Part shown: in pieces, positions 37,755 through 45,894 of the stretch
How the letters are laid out: each line of letters begins with the position of its first letter
Numbering within the stretch: the stretch's first letter is position 1
Origin: Sphingomonas sp. PAMC 26605
Lineage (GTDB): Bacteria > Pseudomonadota > Alphaproteobacteria > Sphingomonadales > Sphingomonadaceae
Assembly (NCBI RefSeq): GCF_000241485.1
Contig: NZ_JH584241.1
Span: 3,340,210-3,404,209, forward strand
Reading direction: 5' to 3'
Length of the DNA stretch: 64,000 nucleotides
Position numbers and translations under genes: made by a program
Notes under the pieces: model-generated
The model's input: the letters and a program-made list of their open reading frames with translations, nothing else
The model's database searches: none
What the model was told of the DNA's origin: nothing

Positions 37755-39340
37755 AGCACCTCACCGTCCTCGCAGCCTTGCTGGTCGTCGGCGCGGCCCC
37801 CGCTGGGCCCGCCAAAGTCGATGTCGTGATCCGCGGCGGCACGATCTACACCGGCGCGCAGAGCCCGCCGATCATCGGCGACGTCGAGATTGCCGGCGAC
37901 CGGATCGTTTATGTCGGTGTCTCGCACCATACCGCGGCGGCGAGCGTGATCGATGCGACCGGCCAGATCGTCGCCCCCGGCTTGATCGACGCGCACACGC
38001 ATCCCGACACCTATATCCGATCGCCCGACCCCAAGGCGCGCCTGAACCTGCCCTGGCTCGCGCAGGGCGTCTCGACGATCGTCACCGGCGTCGATGGCGG
38101 CGGTACGCCCGACGTCGCGGCCGATGCGCGGAAGCTGCAGGCGAGCGCGATCGGGACCAATGTCGTCCCGTTCGTCGGCTTCGGCGCGATCCGCCAGCGC
38201 GTGCTCGGCGAAGCCAATCGCGCGCCCACCGCGACCGAGCTCGCGCAGGAAAAGGCGCTTGCGGCAAAGGCGATGTGCGAGGGCGCGATCGGCCTGTCGA
38301 CCGGGCTGTTCTATGCCCCGCAGAGTTTCGCCACCACCGACGAAGTCGCTGCCGTCGCCGCGGAAGCGGGCAGCCGCGGCGGGATGTACGATACCCATCA
38401 GCGCGACGAATCCGATTATACGATCGGCCTGATCGCCAGCACCAAGGAAGCGATCGAGATCGGCCGGCGCGCGCACATGCCCGTGCATTTCGCGCATCTC
38501 AAGGCGCTCGGAGTCGATCTCCAGGGCCATGCGCCCGAGCTGATCGCGACGATCGAAGCCGCGCGCCGCGCAGGGCAGGACGTCACCGCCGACCAATATC
38601 CCTGGCTCGCCTCGGGCTCGAGCGTCGACGCCTCGCTCGTCCCGCGCTGGGCGGTCGACGGCGGCTACAAGGCGATGCTCGCGCGTTTCGCCGAGCCGGC
38701 GACGCTCGCGCGGATCAAGACCGAGATGACCGAGAATCTGCGGCGCCGCGGCGGGGCGGAGTCGTTGCTGCTCACCTCCCAGGGCCAGCCATGGACGGGC
38801 AAGACGCTCGCGCAGATGGCGACGCAATGGGGCGTCTCGCCGATCGATGCCGCGATCCGCATCCTCAAGACGCCCGATGCGACGGGCACCGGCCCTTCCG
38901 GCGTCGGAGTCGCGAGCTTCAACATGGTCGATCGCGACGTCGACCTGATCATGCAGCAGCCATGGGTGGTGACGAGCTCGGACGGGTCGGACGGACACCC
39001 GCGGCAATATGCCACGATGCCGCAGAAATACCGGGTCTATGTCGAGCAGCGCAAGGTCATATCGCTCGCCGACTTCATCCGCCGCTCGAGCGGACTGACC
39101 GCGGATATCTATAAGATCGACCACCGCGGCTATCTGCGCCCCGGTTACTATGCCGATGTGGTGGTGCTCGATCCCGTGCGTTTCGCGCCGCGCGCCGATT
39201 ACATCCATCCGCGCGTGCCGAGCGTCGGGGTGCGTGCGCTGTTCGTCAACGGTCGGCTCGCGCTGCGCAACAGTGCCGCCACCGGCGCGGCGGCGGGAAG
39301 AGTGCTGCTGCGCGCCAGACCCGCCGGCTGCGGGGCATAG
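37751..39340 (+). CDS. N-acyl-D-amino-acid deacylase-like amidohydrolase, exported
   Basis: Metal-dependent amidohydrolase of the D-aminoacylase group (529 residues), likely removing an acyl group from N-acyl-D-amino acids. A signal peptide is predicted (residues 1-19, ending PAGPA), so it would act in the periplasm. Visible motifs are VDVVIRGGTIYTG, GLIDAHTHPDTY (HxH metal site, about residues 83-85), VHFAHLKA (His), and the D-aminoacylase hallmark SSDGSDGHPRQYATMP near 415-430, with the catalytic Asp. It ends YYADVVVLDPVRF. The ATGA overlap with the penicillin-acylase-like gene suggests the two act in sequence on acylated or peptidyl D-amino acids. Confidence 0.9.
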   Translation: MKHLTVLAALLVVGAAPAGPAKVDVVIRGGTIYTGAQSPPIIGDVEIAGDRIVYVGVSHHTAAASVIDATGQIVAPGLIDAHTHPDTYIRSPDPKARLNLPWLAQGVSTIVTGVDGGGTPDVAADARKLQASAIGTNVVPFVGFGAIRQRVLGEANRAPTATELAQEKALAAKAMCEGAIGLSTGLFYAPQSFATTDEVAAVAAEAGSRGGMYDTHQRDESDYTIGLIASTKEAIEIGRRAHMPVHFAHLKALGVDLQGHAPELIATIEAARRAGQDVTADQYPWLASGSSVDASLVPRWAVDGGYKAMLARFAEPATLARIKTEMTENLRRRGGAESLLLTSQGQPWTGKTLAQMATQWGVSPIDAAIRILKTPDATGTGPSGVGVASFNMVDRDVDLIMQQPWVVTSSDGSDGHPRQYATMPQKYRVYVEQRKVISLADFIRRSSGLTADIYKIDHRGYLRPGYYADVVVLDPVRFAPRADYIHPRVPSVGVRALFVNGRLALRNSAATGAAAGRVLLRARPAGCGA

Positions 39341-39432
39341 CCCCGGGTTATGGTTTGGCGCCCGACAAATACTGGGCGGATCGCGGCTCGCCTGTACACC
39401 GGTCTCTCCCTCAAGTCTTGCGTAGGACCGCG

Positions 39433-40470
39433 ATGATCCCGGCCCCCTTCCTCCTCTACCTCGGCCATTCCGACGACGATGTCGGGATCAAGACGTCGCG
39501 CGGGCTCGCCACCTTCCGGCGCGACGATTGCGTCGGCGAGTGGCGCCACGACGATTGCCCGCTGACGCTCGGCCTGCCGCGGATGGACGCCGTCACCGCC
39601 CGGAAGGCCGGCGCGCGTACGCTGGTGCTCGGTATCGCCAATGCCGGCGGCCGGTTGGGCGAAGCGCTGGTTCAGGATGCGCTCGAGGCGATCGCGCAGG
39701 GCATGAACGTCGCCTCTGGGCTTCACCAGCGGCTGCGCGACGATCCCCGCCTGGCGAGCGCAGCGGCGGCGGCCGGCGTCGAGCTCTTCGATGTCCGCGA
39801 TCCGCGCCCGGACATTCCGGTCGGCAACGGCAAGCGCCGCGCGGGCAACCGCCTGCTCACCGTCGGGACCGACTGCTCGGTCGGCAAGATGTATGCGACG
39901 CTCGCGCTGCGTGATGCGCTGCAGCGGCGCGGTGTGGTCGCCGATTTCCGCGCGACCGGCCAGACCGGGATCCTCATCGCGGGCGACGGCGTGCCGCTGG
40001 ATGCGGTGGTCGCCGATTTCATCTCGGGCGCGATCGAGACCCTCGCGCCGGCGCGCGGCGACGATGGCTGGGATCTGATCGAGGGCCAAGGGTCGCTCTT
40101 CCACCCGTCCTTTGCCGGCGTATCGACCGGCCTGCTCCACGGCGCGCAGCCCGCAGCGCTCGTGCTCTGCCACGATCCTTCGCGCGCGCATATGCGCGGC
40201 CTGCCGCACTATCAGCTTCCTGAGCTGGCCGAATGTCTCGCCGCCAACATCCAGGTCGCAAGGCTCACCAGCCCATATGTCTGCGCGGTCGGCGTCGCGC
40301 TTAATACGGTCAAGCTCGACGAGGACGCTGCACGGCGGCTGTGCGCCGCAACGAGCGACGCGCTCGGCCTGCCGTGCACCGATCCCTATCGCTTCGGCGC
40401 CGATCCGATCGCCGACTGGCTGCTGCAATGCTACGCACCCTCGACGCCCGCCACCAGCGCTTCGGCCTGA
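39433..40470 (+). CDS. dgcN: D-glutamate N-acetyltransferase DgcN (DUF1611)
   Basis: DUF1611 protein of 345 residues. In the recently described D-glutamate pathway (marine Proteobacteria, haloarchaea) DgcN acetylates D-Glu to N-acetyl-D-Glu, which DgcA then epimerises. The P-loop-like motif GTDCSVGKM is at about residues 145-153, with FRATGQTGILIAGDGVPLDAVVADFISGA (about 170-200) and LIEGQGSLFHPSF characteristic of the domain. Start at 39433 (MIPAPFLLYL) is set by AGGA just upstream. The next gene is the matching epimerase, overlapping by 43 bases, which makes the assignment strong. The earlier broad name for the family was EBNA-like/NAD-dependent epimerase. Confidence 0.85.
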   Translation: MIPAPFLLYLGHSDDDVGIKTSRGLATFRRDDCVGEWRHDDCPLTLGLPRMDAVTARKAGARTLVLGIANAGGRLGEALVQDALEAIAQGMNVASGLHQRLRDDPRLASAAAAAGVELFDVRDPRPDIPVGNGKRRAGNRLLTVGTDCSVGKMYATLALRDALQRRGVVADFRATGQTGILIAGDGVPLDAVVADFISGAIETLAPARGDDGWDLIEGQGSLFHPSFAGVSTGLLHGAQPAALVLCHDPSRAHMRGLPHYQLPELAECLAANIQVARLTSPYVCAVGVALNTVKLDEDAARRLCAATSDALGLPCTDPYRFGADPIADWLLQCYAPSTPATSASA

Positions 40471-41420
40471 ACGCGCCCTTCCGCATCGCGCGGGGCGTGA
40501 AGACGGCGGCCGACGTCGTCACCGTCACCGTGCGCCAGGGCGTGATCGAAGGCCGCGGCGAAGGCGTGCCCTATCCGCGCTACGGCGAGACGATCGAGGG
40601 CGCGCTCGCGCAGATCGCGCACGCGAGCGCGCGGATCGAGGAAGGCGCCAGCCGTGACGAGCTGCGCGCGCTGCTCCCGGCCGGCGCGGCGCGCAATGCG
40701 CTCGATTGCGCGCTGTGGGATCTCGAGGCGCGACTTGCCGGCGCGAGCGTCGCGGCGCTGGCCGGCGTCGCACCGGCTGCGGCGGTCGCCTCGGCGATCA
40801 CCATCGCGATCGACACGCCCGAAGCGATGGCGGCCGTCGCCGCGCGCGCCGCGCACGTGCCGTTGCTCAAGGTGAAGGTCGATCGTACGGATGCCGCGAT
40901 GCAGATTGCCGCCGTCCGTTCCGCCGCGCCCACCCCGCGCATGATCGTCGATCCCAACGAAAGCTGGACGATCGCCGAACTCGAGCGCTGGCAGGATCTG
41001 CTGGTCGAACACCGCGTCGACCTGCTCGAGCAGCCACTGCCGGCTGGCGAGGATGGCCTGCTCGACCGGTTTGCGAGCCAGATCCCGTTGTGCGCGGATG
41101 AATCACTCCACACGAGTGCCGATCTCGACGCGCTCGCGGGCCGCTATCAATACGTCAATATCAAGCTCGACAAGACCGGCGGCCTGACCGAGGCGCTCGC
41201 GCTCGCCGAAGCGGCCAAGGCCCGTGGCTTCGGACTGATGGTCGGCTGCATGGTATGTTCCTCGCTCGGCATCGCGCCTGCGATGCTGCTCGCCGGCGAG
41301 GCGGCGTTCGTCGATCTCGACGGGCCGCTCTGGCTTGCCGAGGATCGGCCCGGCGGCGTCGTCGATCGGAACGGCGTGCTGGTTCCGCCCGAGCCCGGCT
41401 TCTGGGGCGGGGCGGCGTGA
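40428..41420 (+). CDS. dgcA: N-acetyl-D-glutamate racemase DgcA (enolase superfamily dipeptide epimerase-like)
   Basis: Enolase-superfamily epimerase of 330 residues, in the muconate-lactonising/dipeptide epimerase subgroup. Acid-base Lys148/Lys150 in LKVKVD, metal ligands Asp175 (IVDPNESW), Glu201 (LLEQPLP) and Asp224 (CADES), and the second Lys246 (VNIKLDK) are all present. Relatives epimerise L-Ala-D/L-Glu or N-acetyl-Glu. Next to DUF1611 it is best called DgcA, converting N-acetyl-D-Glu to N-acetyl-L-Glu; L-Ala-D/L-Glu epimerase (YcjG type) is the alternative, also apt for wall peptides. The ATG lies inside the dgcN 3' end; the stop overlaps the transporter start. Confidence 0.87.
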   Translation: MLRTLDARHQRFGLNAPFRIARGVKTAADVVTVTVRQGVIEGRGEGVPYPRYGETIEGALAQIAHASARIEEGASRDELRALLPAGAARNALDCALWDLEARLAGASVAALAGVAPAAAVASAITIAIDTPEAMAAVAARAAHVPLLKVKVDRTDAAMQIAAVRSAAPTPRMIVDPNESWTIAELERWQDLLVEHRVDLLEQPLPAGEDGLLDRFASQIPLCADESLHTSADLDALAGRYQYVNIKLDKTGGLTEALALAEAAKARGFGLMVGCMVCSSLGIAPAMLLAGEAAFVDLDGPLWLAEDRPGGVVDRNGVLVPPEPGFWGGAA

Positions 41421-42664
41421 GCCTTGCGCGACGCTGGTTCGCCGTGCCGCTCTGGCAGCGCGTGATCGGCGGCCTCGTGATCGGTGTGATCCTCGGCGCT
41501 GCGTGGCCCGCGGGTGCGAACGCGATCGCCATCCTCGGCGATCTGTTCGTGCGGCTGATCCGGATGCTCGTCGTGCCCGTCGTGCTGGTGACGATCGCCG
41601 CCGGCATCGCCGCGCTCGGCGATCCGCGCCGGCTCGGCGCGATCGGCGGGCGCACGGTTTTGCTCTTCGCCTTCACCACGATCGTCGCGGTGACGATCGG
41701 GATGGCGACCGGACTGATCTTCCGCCCCGGCGCCGGCATCACACTCGCCGGCGTCGCACCGCACGCGCTCGGGGCTGCGGTTTCACCCGGCGACCAATTG
41801 CTCGGGATCGTGCCCGTCAACATCATCGATGCGCTCGCCAAGGGCGACATGCTCGCGATCATCTTCACCGCGGTGCTGCTCGGCGTCGGCATGGTGGCTG
41901 CGGGCGAGGCGGGCCGGCCGGTGGTCAAGCTGTTCGAGGGGCTAGCGGCGGTGCTGCTCCAGATCGTGCGGATCGTGATGGAGGTGACGCCGCTCGGCGT
42001 GCTCGCGCTGATCGCGCGCGCGGTGGCGAGCGGCGGGGCGGCGGTGTTCGTCAATATCGGCGCGCTCGCTTTGTGCGTCGTGATCGCCTCGCTCGTGCAG
42101 ATGCTGTTCCATGGCGCGCTGATCGCCTGGGTCGCGCGGCTGCCCGCGCTGCGCTTCTTCCGCGGCATCCTCGATGCGCTCGTCGTTGGTTTCTCGACCG
42201 CCTCCTCCTCGGCCACCCTCCCCGTCGGCCTGCGCGTGGCGGAGGACAATCTCGGCATCGCGCCGGCGGTGGCGGGCACGGTGCTGCCGCTCGGCGCGAG
42301 CATCGGCAAGGACGGGACGGCGATGTATGTCGGCCTGATGGGCCAGTTCGCGCTCCAGGCGCTCGGCATTACCCCCGATCCCGGCATGCTGCTCGTCATG
42401 TTGCTGACCGGCGCGCTCGCCGCGTTCGGGACGGCGCCGGTGCCCTCCGCCTCTTTGTTCATGCTCGCGGCGATGCTGTCCGCGGTCGGGGTCGCGCCCG
42501 AGCAGACCGCGCTGATCGTCGGGCTCGTCCTGCCGTTCGACCGCTTGCTCGACATGACGCGCACCACGCCGTCGGTCTCGGCCAACCTTACCGTCGCGAC
42601 ATTGGTCGCGCGGCGCACGGGCGCGCTCGATACGGCGGTGTTCCGCGGGGCGACATCGGGCTAG
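41417..42664 (+). CDS. Dicarboxylate/amino acid:cation symporter (DAACS, GltP-like)
   Basis: Sodium- or proton-coupled symporter of glutamate or related amino acids, inner membrane, 415 residues with about eight transmembrane segments and two re-entrant hairpins. The hairpin signature FSTASSSATLPVGLRVAEDN, the VLPLGASIGKDGTAMY loop and the DRLLDMTRTTPSVSANL segment (Asp/Arg/Thr binding residues) identify the family. The GTG start at 41417 overlaps the dgcA stop (GTGA). In an operon with DgcN/DgcA it most likely carries D- or L-glutamate or N-acetyl-glutamate. Confidence 0.92.
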   Translation: MSLARRWFAVPLWQRVIGGLVIGVILGAAWPAGANAIAILGDLFVRLIRMLVVPVVLVTIAAGIAALGDPRRLGAIGGRTVLLFAFTTIVAVTIGMATGLIFRPGAGITLAGVAPHALGAAVSPGDQLLGIVPVNIIDALAKGDMLAIIFTAVLLGVGMVAAGEAGRPVVKLFEGLAAVLLQIVRIVMEVTPLGVLALIARAVASGGAAVFVNIGALALCVVIASLVQMLFHGALIAWVARLPALRFFRGILDALVVGFSTASSSATLPVGLRVAEDNLGIAPAVAGTVLPLGASIGKDGTAMYVGLMGQFALQALGITPDPGMLLVMLLTGALAAFGTAPVPSASLFMLAAMLSAVGVAPEQTALIVGLVLPFDRLLDMTRTTPSVSANLTVATLVARRTGALDTAVFRGATSG

Positions 42665-42676
42665 GATGGCGCGCTT

Positions 42677-43561
42677 ATGAACCTGCGCCATATCGAAATC
42701 TTCCACGCCGTCTACGTCAACGGCTCGGTCAGCGCGGCGGCCCGCGCGCTCAACGTCTCGCAGCCCTCGGTGTCGAAGACGCTGCGCCACGCCGAATCGC
42801 TGCTCGGCTTCGAACTGTTCCAGCGCAACGCCGGCCGGATGGTGCCGACCGAGGACGCGCACGCAATGTTCGGCGACGTCGCCGAGATCCAGGAGCGCGT
42901 CCGCGCGCTGCGCGAAGCGGGCCGCAACCTGCGCACGGGCGGCGGCGCGACGCTGCGCATCTCCGCTCTGCCGAGCCTCGCGCTGAGCGCGCTGCCGACC
43001 GCCGTCGCGCGCTTCCTCAAGACGCACCCCGACGTGCGCTTCGACCTGCAGACGACGCATCACGACGACGTGCTGCGCAAGCTGTACGAGCGCGAGACCG
43101 AGATCGCGATCGGTTATCAGGCGCCGCGTGGCGCGCCGCTCGGGCAGATCTGGCTTGGCGAGGGCGAACTCGTCATGCTCTACCGCGAAGCCGAGATGCC
43201 AGACGCGCCCGCGCGGCTCGAACTGAGCCAGCTCGCCGGACAGCCCTTCATCTCGCTCGCCGCGAGCGGGCCGATCGGCAATCTGTTCACGACCGAGATC
43301 GAACGGCTCGGGCTCGAGCTGAGCGAGATCGTTTCGGCGCGGACCTTCTACATCGCCGCGGCGCTCGTGCGCGCGGGGGTCGGGCAGACGGTGGTCGACA
43401 ATCTCACCGCCGAGGCGTGTCTCGCGCCTGGCCTGTCGATGCGCCCGCTCAAACCCTCGCTGACCTTCGACATCCATGCGATGCATCTGCTCGATCGGCC
43501 GCCGAGCGCGCTGGCGAGCGATTTCCTGGCGGTGCTCGGCACCGTGATCGAGGCGCCATGA
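42677..43561 (+). CDS. LysR-family transcriptional regulator
   Basis: 294-residue regulator with an N-terminal winged helix-turn-helix (MNLRHIEIFHAVYVNGSVSAA, then NVSQPSVSKTLRHAESLLG, residues 1-60) and a substrate-binding domain (about 90-290). It sits inside the D-glutamate operon, 12 bases after the symporter and overlapping dacB by 4 bases. It is therefore probably the operon's effector-responsive activator, with D-glutamate or a muropeptide-derived amino acid as candidate inducer. T-N11-A boxes near 35250-35290 are candidate sites. Confidence 0.92.
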   Translation: MNLRHIEIFHAVYVNGSVSAAARALNVSQPSVSKTLRHAESLLGFELFQRNAGRMVPTEDAHAMFGDVAEIQERVRALREAGRNLRTGGGATLRISALPSLALSALPTAVARFLKTHPDVRFDLQTTHHDDVLRKLYERETEIAIGYQAPRGAPLGQIWLGEGELVMLYREAEMPDAPARLELSQLAGQPFISLAASGPIGNLFTTEIERLGLELSEIVSARTFYIAAALVRAGVGQTVVDNLTAEACLAPGLSMRPLKPSLTFDIHAMHLLDRPPSALASDFLAVLGTVIEAP

Positions 43562-44979
43562 CCATAATGCTGCTCGGACTGCTGCTCGCCGCCCCCGCGT
43601 CCGCGGAGTCCCCGCCCGACCCGGTCGCCGCTGCGCTCGCGCAAGCGGGACCGGGGACGCGGATCGGCCTGGTGGTGGTCGACGAGCAAGGGCATGAGAT
43701 CGTCGCGATCCGCCCCGATGAGCGTTTCATGCCCGCCTCCAACACCAAGATCTTCACCACCGCCGCCGCCTTCGCGACGCTCGACATGACCGCGGCGGAC
43801 GGCGGCGGTGGGGCGGAGGTGCGGCTCGAAGGGCGCGACGTCGTGCTCGTCGGGCATGGCGATGCACGGCTGTCGAGCGCTCCGGATTGTCGCGTCGATT
43901 GCCTTGCCGCGCTCGCCGACGCGGTCGCCGCGCGGACCCACGTCGTCCACGACGTGATTGGCGACGACAGCGCCTTTCCCGACGAACGCTGGCCGCAGGG
44001 AATGAGCTGGAACAACCAGGCGGGCCGCTACGGCACCGCCGTCTCGGCGCTGACGATCGACGACAATGTCGCGGAACTGGCGGTTACCTCCGGCGCGATC
44101 GGCACACCGCCGGGAATCGGCAGCGATGGCTATTACCGGATCGAGAACCGCGCGATCACCGTCCCCGGCGCGCGTTCGTCGCTAGAGGTCACGCGGCTGC
44201 CGGGCAGCGACATCCTGCAGATCACCGGCAGCCTCGGCAGCAGCGCGACGCCACGGCCGTTGTTCGTCGGGATCGACGATCCGGCGCACCGCGCCGCCTG
44301 GCGTCTCATCCGCCTGCTGCGCGCAGATGGCGTGCGCGTGACGGGGACGGTGACGGTCCGCCACCGGCCGCTATCCCCATCGGACGATCCCGCGCAGCGC
44401 AGCGGCGCGCCCGCGCCCCGTCCCCCCGCCCCGCCTGCCGCGCTCGCCCGGCTTGCGCCGCCACCGCTAGCCGAGGACGCCCGCCTGACCAACAAGGTCA
44501 GCCAGAACCTCCACGCCGAGCTGTTCCTGCGCCGGGTGGCCGCTGCGACTGGCAGCGGATCGGTCGCCGATGGCCGCGCGGTGGTCAGCCACATGCTCGG
44601 CGACATCGGCATTGCGCGCTGGCAATATGACTTTGCCGATGGCTCGGGCATGTCGAGCTACAATCGGGTGACGCCGCGTGCCACCGTCGCCTTGCTGCGC
44701 TGGATCACCGCGCAGCCGTGGGGCGCGGCGTGGCGGACGACCTTGCCGGTCGGCGGAGTAGACGGCACGCTCGCCGCGCGCTTCCACGGCACGCCGCTCG
44801 ACGGACGGCTCTTCGCCAAGACCGGCTCGCTCAATGCGACCAGCGCGGTCTCGGGCTATCTCACCGGCGCGAGCGGGCATGTGCTGACCTTCGCCGCCTT
44901 CGCCAACGATGTTCCGGGCGATGCGTCCGCGATCGGGGCGATCGACCAGGCGCTGCTCGCCGTGGCGGCAAGCCACTGA
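43558..44979 (+). CDS. dacB: D-alanyl-D-alanine carboxypeptidase/endopeptidase PBP4 (DacB, S13)
   Basis: Periplasmic low-molecular-mass penicillin-binding protein that trims and opens peptidoglycan cross-links. The signal peptide covers residues 1-16 (LLAAPASAE). Active-site motifs: Ser61-x-x-Lys64 in PASNTKIFTT, SYN in GSGMSSYNRVTP and KTG in FAKTGSLNATSA. Domains II and III are inserted between the first and second motifs as in S13 enzymes. At 473 residues length is normal. It overlaps the LysR gene by 4 bases. As part of the D-amino-acid operon it could release D-Ala and wall peptides outside for import. Confidence 0.93.
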   Translation: MTIMLLGLLLAAPASAESPPDPVAAALAQAGPGTRIGLVVVDEQGHEIVAIRPDERFMPASNTKIFTTAAAFATLDMTAADGGGGAEVRLEGRDVVLVGHGDARLSSAPDCRVDCLAALADAVAARTHVVHDVIGDDSAFPDERWPQGMSWNNQAGRYGTAVSALTIDDNVAELAVTSGAIGTPPGIGSDGYYRIENRAITVPGARSSLEVTRLPGSDILQITGSLGSSATPRPLFVGIDDPAHRAAWRLIRLLRADGVRVTGTVTVRHRPLSPSDDPAQRSGAPAPRPPAPPAALARLAPPPLAEDARLTNKVSQNLHAELFLRRVAAATGSGSVADGRAVVSHMLGDIGIARWQYDFADGSGMSSYNRVTPRATVALLRWITAQPWGAAWRTTLPVGGVDGTLAARFHGTPLDGRLFAKTGSLNATSAVSGYLTGASGHVLTFAAFANDVPGDASAIGAIDQALLAVAASH

Positions 44980-45025
44980 GTCGCACGCGCGGCCTCGGTC
45001 CTTCCGCACCACACCCCCGGCCAAA

Positions 45026-45113
45026 CCCGTCACCCCAGCGAAAGCTGGGGTCTCCAGGGGGCGGGCGCTTTGCTTCACAACGAGGAGACCCCAGCTTTCG
45101 CTGGGGTGACGGG
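45026..45113. repeat. Perfect 30-base inverted repeat with nested hairpins
   Basis: Arms at 45026-45055 and 45084-45113 are exact reverse complements (outer end CCCGTCACCCCAGC), separated by 28 bases. Each arm folds on its own as CCCCAGC-GAAA-GCTGGGG (a GNRA-type tetraloop in the RNA) or its complement. It lies between the convergent dacB and GntR genes, so it can end both transcripts. The layout is that of a BIME/REP-type element. Confidence 0.9.
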
Positions 45114-45163
45114 GAATGTCGATCTCGCGTGCGCGCCGATCGCGATTATGGAGGGCGACGTGC

Positions 45164-45892
45164 CTAAATATCGGCCAGCGGCGTCACGATCTCGTAGCGA
45201 TCGCCGCGATACACCGAGCGGGTGAATTCGACGAACCGACCATCGGGGATGCGCGTCAACCGTTCGATTCGCAACACTTCCGAATTCTGCCGCACGCTGA
45301 GGATACCCGCCTCGGTCGGCGTCGCGAGCGAAGCGCGGACGCGCTGCGTCCCCGAGGTCGGGCGGAAACCGTGCGCGTCGAGCGCCTGATAGAGCGAATC
45401 GCCAAGGCTCTCGAGATCGGGCAGGAAATCGGCGGGGATGATCGCATGTTCGATCGCCAGCGGCTCGCCGCCCGCGAGCCGCACCCGGCCGAGCCGGGCG
45501 ACGCGCGCGGTCGGACTGATCTGCAGCGCAGCCGCCTCCTCCTCGGTCGGCTGGGCATAGGTCTTGTTGATCCACACTACGCCCGGCGCCTCGCCGCGCG
45601 CGCGGGTCTCGTCGCTGAAGCTGCTGAGCTTGGCGCCCGCGGTCTCGATCCGCGGCGCGACGAACGTGCCCGATCCCTGCTTGCGCAACAGCACGCCCTC
45701 GGCGACGAGCTGCTCGATCGCTTTGCGCACGGTGACCCGCGACAGGCCCGCCATGTCGCTGAGGTCGCGTTCGGAGGGAAGCGCGCTGCCGGGACCGATC
45801 CCGCCGCTGCTGATATGCTCGCGCAGGCTGCGCGCGAGCTGCAGATAGAGCGGTGTCCCCTCTTCGGTCGACGTCCAGGCAATGTCCCGCAT
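45164..45892 (-). CDS. GntR-family regulator with UTRA domain (NagR/HutC type)
   Basis: 242-residue regulator with an N-terminal winged helix (YLQLARSLREHISSGGIGPGSALPSERDLSDMAGLSRVTVRKAIEQL, about residues 16-64) and a C-terminal UTRA effector-binding domain (about 95-240; PLAIEHAIIPADFLPDL and VEFTRSVYRGDRYEI are characteristic). HutC-type members of amino-sugar operons respond to GlcNAc-6-P or GlcN-6-P. It begins 2 bases after the MurQ stop, last gene of the TonB receptor-symporter-MurQ unit, and is the likely repressor of the MurNAc/GlcNAc genes here. ATTGGT half-sites occur upstream of both nag units. Confidence 0.92.
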   Translation of the reverse strand: MRDIAWTSTEEGTPLYLQLARSLREHISSGGIGPGSALPSERDLSDMAGLSRVTVRKAIEQLVAEGVLLRKQGSGTFVAPRIETAGAKLSSFSDETRARGEAPGVVWINKTYAQPTEEEAAALQISPTARVARLGRVRLAGGEPLAIEHAIIPADFLPDLESLGDSLYQALDAHGFRPTSGTQRVRASLATPTEAGILSVRQNSEVLRIERLTRIPDGRFVEFTRSVYRGDRYEIVTPLADI

Positions 45893-45894
45893 CG

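Noticed and set aside
41335..43557. N-terminal two thousand bases of an open frame that runs on into dacB
   Set aside because: This stretch lies out of frame over the symporter and LysR genes and is Arg/Pro low-complexity; only the part from 43558, with a signal peptide and SxxK, is real.
45026..45113. CRISPR or insertion-sequence end
   Set aside because: There is one inverted pair only, with no spacers, no transposase and no target duplication.
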